DNA of 15,420 bases from an uncultured Atopobiaceae bacterium (GCA_947581665.1 CANPVI010000015.1:1-15420); one strand, 5' to 3'. Positions 1 to 9,737 are shown, counted from the stretch's first letter. Numbers and translations are program-made. Notes: generated by a model not told the origin, from the sequence alone.

Positions 1-339
1 GGCGCCGGTGAGGGCACGCACCTCCTCCGCGTCCATGCGCGTGTTCACGATGAGGTGGCCGTTCTCCTTGATGCCCTCGCACACGTTCACGACCTCGAGC
101 AACGTGTCATCGAGCACGACGACGATGTCGGGGTGCAGGATGTTGTTGTGGATCTCGATCGGTTCGGGCGAGATCCTCGTGTAGGCCTTGAGCGGGGCAC
201 CTTGGCGCTCGGCGCCGTACTCGGGCATGGCCTGCATGTACTGCCCGTCATCCATCGCCGTCTCGGCCACGAGCCGAGACGCCGTGACGGCACCCTGGCC
301 CGCGCGAGCGTGCCAGCGAATTTCCGTCAGCTGAGCCAT
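1..339 (-). CDS. porG: Pyruvate/2-oxoacid:ferredoxin oxidoreductase gamma subunit, 3' end outside the window
   Basis: This is the gamma subunit of a cytoplasmic 2-oxoacid:ferredoxin oxidoreductase. The complex oxidises pyruvate (or a related 2-oxoacid) with CoA to acyl-CoA and CO2 and reduces ferredoxin. The frame is open for all 113 codons to the left edge, so the C-terminal part is missing. The N-terminus reads MAQLTEIRWHARAGQGAVT, and the A-G-Q-G motif near residues 13-16 is typical of this subunit. It continues with MPEYGAERQGAPLKAYTRIS and a hydrophobic strand ending VVVLDDTLL, as expected for the family. The ATG at 337-339 follows a good AGGAG-type ribosome binding site. The next subunits (delta, alpha, beta) are expected to the left. 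I cannot tell pyruvate from 2-ketoisovalerate specificity. The gene is also called porC in some genomes. Confidence 0.9.
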   Translation of the reverse strand, partial: MAQLTEIRWHARAGQGAVTASRLVAETAMDDGQYMQAMPEYGAERQGAPLKAYTRISPEPIEIHNNILHPDIVVVLDDTLLEVVNVCEGIKENGHLIVNTRMDAEEVRALTGA

Positions 340-486
340 TGACTCTCCTCTCCTTCACCGGGCCTCCCGGCCAAGGGGGGCCAGGCCAAACGGTGGAACC
401 TTTCCATCGCGCTTATTGTACGTACCGAGGGCCGCAAGCAGGTCGAGCTTTTGCGTCTCCACAGGGCATTTCCACGCCCGTCGCGC
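340..486 (-). promoter_or_regulatory. Intergenic region with candidate promoter for the oxidoreductase operon
   Basis: These 147 bases separate the oxidoreductase gene from the gene upstream on the same strand. On the minus strand TACAAT (plus 415-420) is a good -10 match, but I see no convincing -35 at 16-18 bases. Between it and the ribosome binding site lies a small nested inverted repeat (GGCCT 361-365 with AGGCC 383-387; GGCC 369-372 with GGCC 379-382). No clear intrinsic terminator follows the upstream gene, so read-through from the purH unit is possible. Confidence 0.35.
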
Positions 487-1248
487 TCAGCGCCGTCGAT
501 GTGAGCCCTGCCGCTCGAGGAGCCGCGCGTAGGAATCCTCGAGGCGCCGGGAAAGCGGTCCGCGCGCATTCGACGCGGCGACGATCCCATGCTCGTCGGA
601 CACGAGGAACGCCTCGTCGAAGGGCACTTGCGACGCGTGCGCGACGATCTCGGCCGCGAGGCGGTTCTCACGGGAGACCACGATGCCGAGCGTCTGGGCG
701 AGATCGCTCACGAGCGAGGCGGAGCCCGAGGCGACGATGCCCTCGTCGAGCCCCGCCACGAGCGCGCCACCGCGCACGACCCAGAGCGTCTCCGGCGCCA
801 CGCCGGTGGCGCGCCCCTCGACCATGGCGCTCTCCGCGCGGCGCGCGAGCCCGGAAAGCGCACGGGCGCGAAGCGGCTCGTGGGGGCCCACCGTGAGCGC
901 GGCCTTGCCCGCCTCGTCCACCACGAGCATGAGCACGCCGTCGGGCTCCTTCGCGGAAGCCGCCTCGAGACCCCACTCCACCTGCTGCTTCACCCACGCG
1001 ACGAGCTCCGTCGTCACGCGCTCGCCACGCACCCTCCGCGCGCGGAGCGCGCGGAGGTGGCGGTTTGCGAGCGGGAGCCTCGAGCGCGCGATGCGCCAAC
1101 GGCAGACGAGCGCGGGGTTACCGAGCGTGAAGCCCTCTTGATCCTCGAGGAGCGAGCCGGCGTCGCGGGGCGCGGGCGAGGAGCCGATGAGCACCTCGCC
1201 TGCACCCACGGGATCCGCGGGCACGTGGTACTTCGAGCTTCGAGCCAT
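487..1248 (-). CDS. Degenerate-looking class IV aminotransferase-like protein (fold-type IV PLP enzyme homologue)
   Basis: The 253-residue product keeps the outline of class IV aminotransferases and aminodeoxychorismate lyases. Near residues 36-68 there is an N-terminal EGFTLGN...RLPLANRHLRAL stretch, matching the family's 'GF-GD...HL-RL'. At about 152-166 ETLWVVRGGALVAG matches 'N-F-V-DG-L-TP'. At about 210-240 DEAFLVSDEHGIVAAS and a final DSY match the family's 'DEAF-t----v-PV' block. In the segment where the Schiff-base lysine should sit (about 120-150, GPHEPLRARALSGLARRAES) I see no lysine, so it may not bind PLP in the usual way. The ATG lies only 6 bases after the purH stop and has no strong ribosome binding site, which suggests translational coupling with purH. 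It ends in TGA. The fold call is by eye; the function is unknown. Confidence 0.55.
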   Translation of the reverse strand: MARSSKYHVPADPVGAGEVLIGSSPAPRDAGSLLEDQEGFTLGNPALVCRWRIARSRLPLANRHLRALRARRVRGERVTTELVAWVKQQVEWGLEAASAKEPDGVLMLVVDEAGKAALTVGPHEPLRARALSGLARRAESAMVEGRATGVAPETLWVVRGGALVAGLDEGIVASGSASLVSDLAQTLGIVVSRENRLAAEIVAHASQVPFDEAFLVSDEHGIVAASNARGPLSRRLEDSYARLLERQGSHRRR

Positions 1249-1254
1249 CGGGCG

Positions 1255-2862
1255 CTAGTGGCGGAAGTGGCGCACGCCGGTGAAGACCATGGCGATGCCG
1301 TGCGCATCGCAGGCCTCCACGCTCTCGTCGTCGCGCACCGAGCCGCCGGGCTGGATGATGCAGGTGACGCCGTGCTCCGCGAGCACGGCGACGTTGTCCG
1401 GGAAGGGGAAGAACGCGTCCGACGCGGCCACGTAGCCGCCCTTCTCGAGACCGAGGCGCTCGCAGGCCTCGTCCGCGCGCTCGCACGCGAGGAGTGCGGA
1501 GTCCACGCGGTTCGGCTGGCCGGGGCCCATGCCGATGCCGGCGTGGTCCTTCGAGACGAGGATCGCGTTCGACTTCACGCCCTTGCAGACCTTCCACGCG
1601 AAGATCATCTCGTCGAGCTCCTCGGGCGTGGGCTTGCGCTTCGTGGGCACGGTGAAGGTCTCGGGGTCCTCGTCCACGGCATCCGTGTTCTGGATGAGGA
1701 CGCCGCCGTCGACCGTCCTGAGCTCCATCTTCGCCGGCTTGCCCGTGCCGCCGGTGGCGAGCACGCGCAGGTTCTGGCGCTTCGAGAGGCGCGCGAGGGC
1801 CTCCTCGCTGAAGCTCGGCGCGATGATGACCTCCACGAACTGCTTGTTCACGTCCGCGAAGTGCTCCACGAGCGCGAGTGGCACCTCGCCATTCACCGCG
1901 ATGATGCCGCCGAAGGCGCTCTTCGGGTCGCACGCGAAGGCGCGATCGTAGGCCTCCGTGACGTCGCCCGCCACGGCGGAGCCGCAGGGGTTCTGGTGCT
2001 TGAGGATGATGCACGCGGGGTCGCTGAACTCGCGCACGAGGTTCCACGCGGCATCCGCGTCGAGGTAGTTGTTGTAGGAGAGCGGCTTTCCCTGGAGCTG
2101 CGTGGCGCCCACGAGCGGGTGATCGGAGGTGAAGAGCTTGCCCTCCGCGTTCTCGAAGCCGTAGACACCGGCCGTTTGCTGCGGGTTCTCGCCGTAGCGG
2201 AGCTCGTCGAGCTTCTTGAGGCCGAGGGTGAGCGCGTCCGGCGCGGGCGCGCCGGCGCTCGCCGCCTGGGAATCGAGCCACGTGCTGATGGCCGTGTCGT
2301 AGGCCGCGGTGGTGGCGAAGACCTTGCGCTGGAGCTCGAGGCGGAGCTCCTCGGTGGTGGCACCCTCGTGCGCGCGCATGCAGGCGAGCACGCGCTCGTA
2401 GTCGCCGGGATCGCAGACAACCGTCACGCTCTCAGCGTTCTTCGCGGCCGAGCGCAGCATCGACGGGCCGCCGATGTCGATGTGCTCGATGGCGTCCGCG
2501 AAGGAGACATCGGGGCTCGCCACCGTCTTCTCGAACTCGTAGAGGTTCACGCACACGAGGTCGATCATCTCGATGCCGTTGGCCTCGGCCTCGGCCATGT
2601 GGCCCGCATCGCCGCGACGCGCGAGGAGCCCGCCGTGCACCTTCGGGTGGAGCGTCTTCACGCGCCCGCCCATCATCTCGGGAAAGCCGGTGTAGTCGTC
2701 GATGGCCACCACGTTCACACCGGCATCTTCCAGCGCCTTTGCGGTGCCACCCGTGGAGATCACCTCCACACCGAACTCATCTTGCAGCGTCTTCGCGAAC
2801 TCCTGGACGCCCGTTTTGTCGGTGACGGAAACGAGCGCCCGGCGGATGACGGGATTGGCCAT
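1255..2862 (-). CDS. purH: Bifunctional AICAR formyltransferase / IMP cyclohydrolase PurH
   Basis: PurH catalyses the last two steps of purine synthesis: 10-formyl-THF-dependent formylation of AICAR to FAICAR, then ring closure to IMP. At 535 residues it is full length. The N-terminal cyclohydrolase (MGS-like) domain shows RALVSVTDKTGV, STGGTAKAL and GGRVKTLHPKVHGGLLARRG (about 66-85). The formyltransferase domain has the catalytic Lys-His pair in KHQNPCG (about 288-294) and continues with SAFGGIIAVN, KSNAILVSKD and AFFPFPDNV. It ends in TGVRHFRH, the usual PurH C-terminus. The ATG follows AAGGAG at 5 bases. The stop is TAG, and the aminotransferase-like gene starts 6 bases later, so the two are probably one transcript. 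Confidence 0.98.
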   Translation of the reverse strand: MANPVIRRALVSVTDKTGVQEFAKTLQDEFGVEVISTGGTAKALEDAGVNVVAIDDYTGFPEMMGGRVKTLHPKVHGGLLARRGDAGHMAEAEANGIEMIDLVCVNLYEFEKTVASPDVSFADAIEHIDIGGPSMLRSAAKNAESVTVVCDPGDYERVLACMRAHEGATTEELRLELQRKVFATTAAYDTAISTWLDSQAASAGAPAPDALTLGLKKLDELRYGENPQQTAGVYGFENAEGKLFTSDHPLVGATQLQGKPLSYNNYLDADAAWNLVREFSDPACIILKHQNPCGSAVAGDVTEAYDRAFACDPKSAFGGIIAVNGEVPLALVEHFADVNKQFVEVIIAPSFSEEALARLSKRQNLRVLATGGTGKPAKMELRTVDGGVLIQNTDAVDEDPETFTVPTKRKPTPEELDEMIFAWKVCKGVKSNAILVSKDHAGIGMGPGQPNRVDSALLACERADEACERLGLEKGGYVAASDAFFPFPDNVAVLAEHGVTCIIQPGGSVRDDESVEACDAHGIAMVFTGVRHFRH

Positions 2863-3024
2863 GGAGGCTCCTTCGGGCGAGGGCTTTTCGGTGCCCTCAC
2901 TCTAGCGCGATCGCTTTATGGGAATTGGCGCGCTCGCCGACCTCCACCGCATCCCCTTACGCCGAAAAGGCCCGCCTGCCCCCTTCGCGGGCGGGGTTAG
3001 GCGGACCATTGTGGCGAAACGGAG
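2863..3024 (-). promoter_or_regulatory. purH leader and promoter region with stem-loop
   Basis: These 162 bases between arcC and purH hold the arcC terminator (listed separately) and, nearer purH, its promoter. On the minus strand CATAAA and TAGAGT (plus 2899-2904) are possible -10 boxes, with no clear -35. A hairpin with stem GAGGGC/GCCCTC (2879-2884 with 2893-2898) lies just upstream of the ribosome binding site. It has no U-tract, so I do not call it a terminator. I see no recognisable purine riboswitch core. Confidence 0.35.
2965..2995 (-). terminator. Intrinsic terminator of arcC
   Basis: Read on the minus strand, CCCGCC (2990-2995) pairs with GGCGGG (2971-2976) across a GC-rich 13-base loop. 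CC and then four T (plus 2965-2968) follow. It lies about 30 bases after the arcC stop codon, in the right orientation. Confidence 0.75.
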
Positions 3025-3984
3025 CTACATGTGGATGTGCGTGCCGCTCTGGCCGCGCATGATCTCCGGCGCGCGCTCGAGGGCGCCGATGATGGCCACG
3101 CGTCCGGGCTTCGATTCGGCGAAGCGCACCGCGGCCTCCACCTTCGGTTCCATCGAGCCCTTCCCGAACTGCCCCTGCGCGAGGTAGCGCTTCGCGTCCG
3201 CCACGGAGAGGTCGCCGAGGTCGATCTGGTCGGGCTTGCCGAAGTTGATCGAGACGTGGTTCACCTGCGTGAGGAGGAAGAGCACGTCGGCGTCGCATTC
3301 CTCGGCGAGGATCTCGCCGCCGAGGTCCTTGTCGAGCACCGCGTCCACGCCGTGGATGAAGCCGTGCTCGTCCTCCACGACGGGGATGCCGCCCCCGCCA
3401 CACGCGAGCACGATATAGCCGCTATCCAGCAGGTTCATGATCGACGGCGTCTCGATGATGCGAAGCGGCATGGGGCTCGCCACCGCGCGCCGGTAGCCGC
3501 GGCCGGAATCCTCCATGAAGACGAGCGAGGGGTCGAGCAGCTTCGCCATGTCGGCTTGGTCCTCGGTGTAGAACTCGCCGATCGGCTTCACGGGGTTCTC
3601 GAACGAGGGGTCGTCCTTGTCCACCTCGATCTGCGTGATCACCGTGGCCACGTGCCAGGGCTTGCCCTCGCGCCGGATCTCGTTCTCGAGGCCCTGCTGC
3701 AGGTAATAGCCGATGTAGCCCTGCGTGACGGCGCCGCAGTCGGGAAGCGGCAGGTCGGGGATCTGCGGATCGGCCATGTGCGCGATGGAGAAGGCCTTCT
3801 GCATCCAGCCCACCTGCGGGCCGTTTCCGTGGGTGACGATGATCTCGTTGCCGAGGTCGATGAGGCGAAGGAGGGCCGGGGTGGTCTTGGCGATGCAGTG
3901 CTGCAACTCCTCGGGAGTGGAGCCAAGGGCGTTACCCCCAAGGCACACGACCACGCGGTTGGGGCGACCCACAGGTTCAGCCAT
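3025..3984 (-). CDS. arcC: Carbamate kinase
   Basis: Carbamate kinase makes ATP from carbamoyl phosphate and ADP, releasing carbamate. It is usually the last step of the arginine deiminase pathway or of other carbamoyl-phosphate catabolism. The 319-residue length is normal. Amino-acid-kinase family motifs are visible: RVVVCLGGNALG at the N-terminus, ETHGNGPQVG-like VTHGNGPQVGWM, ACGGGGIPVV, AVLDKDLGG, FGKPDQIDLG and near the end RVAIIGALERAPEIM with GTHIHM. I chose the ATG at 3982-3984 because AAGGAGG lies 5 bases upstream; the frame stays open 23 codons further through the leader hairpin, which is unlikely to be coding. It stands alone here: no arcA, arcB or antiporter in the window. It ends in TAG and has its own terminator. 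Confidence 0.97.
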   Translation of the reverse strand: MAEPVGRPNRVVVCLGGNALGSTPEELQHCIAKTTPALLRLIDLGNEIIVTHGNGPQVGWMQKAFSIAHMADPQIPDLPLPDCGAVTQGYIGYYLQQGLENEIRREGKPWHVATVITQIEVDKDDPSFENPVKPIGEFYTEDQADMAKLLDPSLVFMEDSGRGYRRAVASPMPLRIIETPSIMNLLDSGYIVLACGGGGIPVVEDEHGFIHGVDAVLDKDLGGEILAEECDADVLFLLTQVNHVSINFGKPDQIDLGDLSVADAKRYLAQGQFGKGSMEPKVEAAVRFAESKPGRVAIIGALERAPEIMRGQSGTHIHM

Positions 3985-4011
3985 CGAAGCCTCCTTGCGT
4001 GCGGAAAGCCT

Positions 4012-4036
4012 ACAAAAGCCGGGGCAGCGCCCCGGC
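4012..4036 (-). promoter_or_regulatory. Terminator-like hairpin in the arcC leader
   Basis: GCCGGGGC (4018-4025) and GCCCCGGC (4029-4036) form a perfect 8-bp stem with a 3-base loop. On the minus strand TTTTGT follows, as in an intrinsic terminator, and the arcC start is only 27 bases further on. It faces arcC, so it may be an attenuator, a 5'-end mRNA stabiliser, or a stop for antisense transcripts from the right. Confidence 0.6.
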
Positions 4037-4042
4037 ACACAA

Positions 4043-4048
4043 GTTCTA
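4043..4048 (-). promoter_or_regulatory. arcC: Candidate arcC -10 element
   Basis: TAGAAC on the minus strand lies exactly 6 bases upstream of the first base of the leader hairpin, which puts the predicted start of transcription at the foot of the hairpin. I see no clear -35. The same layout is found at secA. Confidence 0.4.
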
Positions 4049-4072
4049 CCCAAATGCCGAGCGTGGCTCCCG

Positions 4073-4078
4073 TATCAT
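4073..4078 (+). promoter_or_regulatory. Candidate -10 element of the GH5 cellulase gene
   Basis: TATCAT matches the consensus at five of six positions and lies 29 bases before the ATG, giving a leader of about 23 bases. The hexamer 17 bases upstream is CCAAAT, a poor -35. The promoter is divergent to that of arcC. A small TTTC/GAAA hairpin precedes the ribosome binding site. Confidence 0.4.
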
Positions 4079-4107
4079 CGTCACGTTTCGAGCGAAAGGG
4101 AGAAACC

Positions 4108-5625
4108 ATGACCCGAAATACCCGCTCCGCGCGCCACGCGCACGCGCGCCTCGCCGCGCTCTGGATGCTCGCGCTCGGCGCCCTCTGCGCCCTCTGCCTC
4201 GCGCTCGCGCCCGCAGCCATGGCCGATGACGCCACGTCCGCCGAGCCCGAGGCGGGCGTGCCGGTCTATCGCCTCTACAACGAGTGGGACGGCGCGCACC
4301 TCATCACCGCCGACAAGCACGAGTTCGACGTCCTCACCGGCCAGGGTTGGATCGACGAGGGCACGGCGTTCAACTGCCCCGAAGAGGGCCAGGACGTCTA
4401 TCGCCTCTACAACGAATCGAACGGCGACCACTTCTACACCGCGAGCACGGCCGAGCAGGCGGACCTCGTGCGCGTCGGCTGGCGATCCGAGGGCGTGGGC
4501 TTCCACGCCTCCGCCGAGCCCACGGACTACGAGGTCTCCCGCGCCTACAACCCGTGGATGACCGCCAACGGCGGCCGCGGGAACCACCTCTGGACCGTGA
4601 GCGAGGACGAGTACGACGCTGCGGTCACCGCCGGCTGGAAGGGCGAGGGGCACCAGTGGTACGCCGTCGGCCCCGCGCACCCGAAGGCCCATCCCGACCC
4701 CGTGAGCCAGCACGGCGCGCTCTCCGTGCGCGGCACGAACCTCGTCGACGAGCACGGCAACGATTTCCAGCTCCGCGGCATGTCCACGCACGGCATCGCG
4801 TGGTTTCCCGCCTATGTGAACAAGGCGGCGTTCAAGACCCTGCGCGACGACTGGAAGGCGAACTGCGTGCGCCTCGCGATGTACACCGCCGAATACAACG
4901 GCTACTGCACCGGCGGCGACCAGAACTGGCTGAAGGGCCTCGTGCGGCAGGGCGTCGATGCGGCCACGGACCTCGGCATGTACGTGATCGTGGACTGGCA
5001 CGTGATGAACGAGGACAAGAGCCCCACCACCTACGAGCAGCAAGCTCGCGTGTTCTTTGACGAGATGAGCCGCCTCTACAAGGACCACGACAACGTGCTC
5101 TACGAGATCTGCAACGAACCCTGCAACGGCACCGACTGGTGGACCATCAAGGGCTACGCCGAGCGCATCATCCCCGTGATCCGCGCGAACGACCCCGACG
5201 CGATCGTGATCGTGGGCACGCCGAATTGGTCGCAGGATGTCGACCAAGCCGCAGCTAATCCCGTCAGCGGTGCGAGCGGCCAGAACACCCTCTACGCGCT
5301 CCACTTCTACGCGGGAACGCACGGCCAGTGGCTGATTGATCGCATGAACGCGGCCCTTGATGCCGGCCTCCCGATCTTCATCAGCGAATTCGGCACCTGC
5401 ACGGCCGACGGACAATCGGGTTTCTATCCGAGCGAATCGCAACGCTGGATTGACGCGGCCAACCGCCGAAACGTGAGCTGGGTGAACTGGAGCCTCTGCA
5501 ACAAGGCCGAGGCGGCATCCGCCATTCAAAGCTGGTGCGACAAGACGAGCGACTGGCAGCCCTGGGAGCTCACCGAGTCCGGCTACTGGGTGCGCAACCA
5601 GATGCGCGCCGCCGCCGGCCTCTAG
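4108..5625 (+). CDS. Secreted GH5 endoglucanase (cellulase) with three N-terminal DUF5648-like repeats
   Basis: This is a 505-residue secreted glycoside hydrolase family 5 enzyme, probably an endo-beta-1,4-glucanase of the Bacillus cellulase type. Residues 1-39 form a signal peptide: an Arg/His-rich start, a hydrophobic core around 19-36 and an AMA-DD cleavage site. Residues 52-190 carry three repeats of the VYRLYN...GDHFYTAS...GW--EG type. The catalytic domain starts near 200 with QLRGMSTHGIAWFP, then VRLAMYT, MYVIVDWHVM (His about 298), YEICNEP (acid/base Glu337) and FISEFGT (nucleophile Glu427). No sortase motif or C-terminal anchor is visible. The ATG at 4108 has GGGAG upstream and begins the signal peptide; the longer open frame upstream is chance. 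It is a single-gene unit with its own promoter and terminator. Activity on cellulose is inferred from the family; mannan or other beta-glucan is possible. Confidence 0.92.
   Translation: MTRNTRSARHAHARLAALWMLALGALCALCLALAPAAMADDATSAEPEAGVPVYRLYNEWDGAHLITADKHEFDVLTGQGWIDEGTAFNCPEEGQDVYRLYNESNGDHFYTASTAEQADLVRVGWRSEGVGFHASAEPTDYEVSRAYNPWMTANGGRGNHLWTVSEDEYDAAVTAGWKGEGHQWYAVGPAHPKAHPDPVSQHGALSVRGTNLVDEHGNDFQLRGMSTHGIAWFPAYVNKAAFKTLRDDWKANCVRLAMYTAEYNGYCTGGDQNWLKGLVRQGVDAATDLGMYVIVDWHVMNEDKSPTTYEQQARVFFDEMSRLYKDHDNVLYEICNEPCNGTDWWTIKGYAERIIPVIRANDPDAIVIVGTPNWSQDVDQAAANPVSGASGQNTLYALHFYAGTHGQWLIDRMNAALDAGLPIFISEFGTCTADGQSGFYPSESQRWIDAANRRNVSWVNWSLCNKAEAASAIQSWCDKTSDWQPWELTESGYWVRNQMRAAAGL
4258..4677 (+). 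repeat. Three tandem DUF5648-type protein repeats inside the cellulase gene
   Basis: Three units of about 40-47 residues lie at residues 52-93, 97-137 and 143-190. The shared pattern is Y-R-(L/A)-YN, then H-(L/F)-(I/Y/W)-T, then GW--EG. Units 1 and 2 are closest: 20 bases encoding VYRLYN are identical at 4264-4283 and 4396-4415. Unit 3 has an insertion after YN. Such repeats are common on secreted bacterial proteins; their ligand is not established, and cell-wall or glycan binding is inference. Confidence 0.8.
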
Positions 5626-5638
5626 CCACTCGCCCCGA

Positions 5639-5686
5639 GGGCCCCGTGCACGATCCTTCGCGCACGGGGCCCACGCTGTCCTTTTT
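5639..5686 (+). terminator. Intrinsic terminator of the cellulase gene
   Basis: GGGCCCCGTGC (5639-5649) pairs perfectly with GCACGGGGCCC (5662-5672), an 11-bp stem with a 12-base loop. Five T follow at 5682-5686, 9 bases after the stem. It lies 13 bases after the stop codon. Confidence 0.8.
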
Positions 5687-5726
5687 GTGGGTTCGCACGC
5701 ACCCCGCAGGGCCACGTGCGCGCGTT

Positions 5727-5735
5727 TGCTAAGGT
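5727..5735 (+). promoter_or_regulatory. secA: Candidate extended -10 promoter of secA
   Basis: TGC-TAAGGT has the extended -10 TGn motif next to a -10-like hexamer (5730-5735). No good -35 is seen, which fits an extended -10 promoter. The predicted transcription start coincides with the first base of the hairpin at 5742. Confidence 0.45.
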
Positions 5736-5741
5736 GTGATG

Positions 5742-5768
5742 CGCCCGGCGGAGCGCCGGGCGTTCTTT
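5742..5768 (+). promoter_or_regulatory. Perfect hairpin in the secA leader
   Basis: CGCCCGGCG (5742-5750) and CGCCGGGCG (5754-5762) form a 9-bp stem with the 3-base loop GAG, followed by TTCTTT. It ends 30 bases before the secA ATG. It looks like an intrinsic terminator but would sit at the very 5' end of the mRNA, so a stabilising or regulatory role is as likely. Confidence 0.6.
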
Positions 5769-5798
5769 CCACGGGATTCGCTCAGAGGGAAGGTGGGC

Positions 5799-8584
<2,786 letters not shown>

Positions 8585-8585
<1 letters not shown>

Positions 8586-9718
8586 TGGCCGACACCGCCC
8601 AAGCCCCCCGCATCGCCGAGCTCGAGGCGCGCCTCGCCGAGATCGAGCGCTACCTCCACGCCGACGAGGCGAGGAAGCGCGTGGCGGAGCTCGAGGCCGA
8701 GAGCGCCGAGGCCTCCTTCTGGGAGGACGGCGAGGCCGCGCGCAGCGTGATGAGCGAGCTTGCGCGCCTCAAGGGCGACCTTGCGAGCCTCGAGGAGAGC
8801 GCCTCGAGGCTCGCCGACGCGAAGGCGGCCGCCGAACTCGCCGAGGAAACCGGCGACGAGGACCTCGCGGCCGAGGCGGACGAGCTCGCGCGCTCCGTGG
8901 AAGGCGCCCTCGCCGAGCTGGAGCTCGCGAGTTGGTTCACCGACGACCTCGACCACGGCAACGCGATCGTCACGATCAAGCCGGGCCAGGGCGGCCTCGA
9001 GGCGCAGGACTGGACCTCCATGCTGCTCTCCATGTACCTGCGCTACGCGGAGCGTCGCGGCTGGAAGGTGGAGGTGAACGACGCGCCCGAGGGCGAGGTC
9101 ATCGGCCTCGATCGCGCCACCTTCACCGTGCGCGGCAAGAACGCCTATGGGATGCTCCGCGCCGAGCAGGGCGTGCACCGCCTCGTGCGCATCTCCCCCA
9201 CCGACGCGAACAAGCGTCGCCAGACCACCTTCGCGGGCGTCGAGGTGCTTCCCGACCTCCCGCAGGAGGTGGAGGTGGAGATCGACCCCTCCGACCTCCG
9301 CATTGACGTCTACCACGCCTCCGGCCCCGGTGGCCAGGGCGTGAACACCACCGATTCCGCCGTGCGCATCACGCACCTTCCCACGGGCCTCGTGGTCACC
9401 TGCCAAAACGAGCGCTCGCAGATCCAAAACAAGGCGAGCGCGATGCGCATCTTGAAAGCGCGGCTCCTGGAGATCGAGCGCGAGAAGCGCGACGCCGAAC
9501 TCGCCGAGCTCAAGGGCCCCAAACGCGACATCTCCTTCGGGAACCAGGTGCGCAACTACGTGCTCTTCCCCTATCGCCTCGTGAAGGACACGCGCACGGG
9601 GCACGAGACGGGCAACGTGGACCGCGTGCTCGAGGACGGTGACCTCGACGATTTCGTGGTCGCCTACCACCGATGGGCCACCAATGGACGCACCCAAGCC
9701 GCCGAGGCGCTCGACTAG
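8585..9718 (+). CDS. prfB: Peptide chain release factor 2, with unusual Ser-Pro-Thr recognition tripeptide
   Basis: RF2 recognises stop codons (normally UAA and UGA) in the ribosomal A site and triggers peptide release. The 377-residue product has the coiled N-terminal domain, the IKPGQGGLEAQDW block (about 131-143), the HRLVRI block, and the catalytic GGQ loop (SGPGGQGVN, Gln about 251), followed by AVRITHLPTG and NERSQIQNKASAM. The recognition tripeptide, normally Ser-Pro-Phe in RF2, reads Ser-Pro-Thr here (residues 204-206, codons 9194-9202). There is no in-frame stop or UGA slip site near codon 25, so the programmed frameshift of E. coli prfB is absent. The GTG start shares its G with the secA TAG (TAGTG) and has GGAGGAG just upstream, so translation is coupled to secA. 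It ends in TAG. Methylation of the GGQ Gln is expected from the family. Confidence 0.97.
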
Positions 9719-9721
9719 AAT
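9716..9721 (+). promoter_or_regulatory. Candidate -10 element for the PTS/pentose operon
   Basis: TAGAAT, one mismatch from consensus, begins on the prfB stop codon itself. No good -35 is seen 15-19 bases upstream. If it is used, the sugar operon can be transcribed separately from secA-prfB. Confidence 0.3.
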
Positions 9722-9737
9722 GGAAGTCGGCCGCCAG

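Noticed and set aside
589..3000. An 803-codon open frame on the plus strand opposite purH
   Set aside because: It is antisense to an unmistakable purH, is rich in Arg/His/Ala/Glu from reversed GC-rich codons, and spans two genes and a gap. It is a GC-driven shadow.
3031..4107. Upstream in-frame extension of the cellulase gene
   Set aside because: The frame runs antisense through arcC; a signal peptide and ribosome binding site mark the ATG at 4108 as the start.
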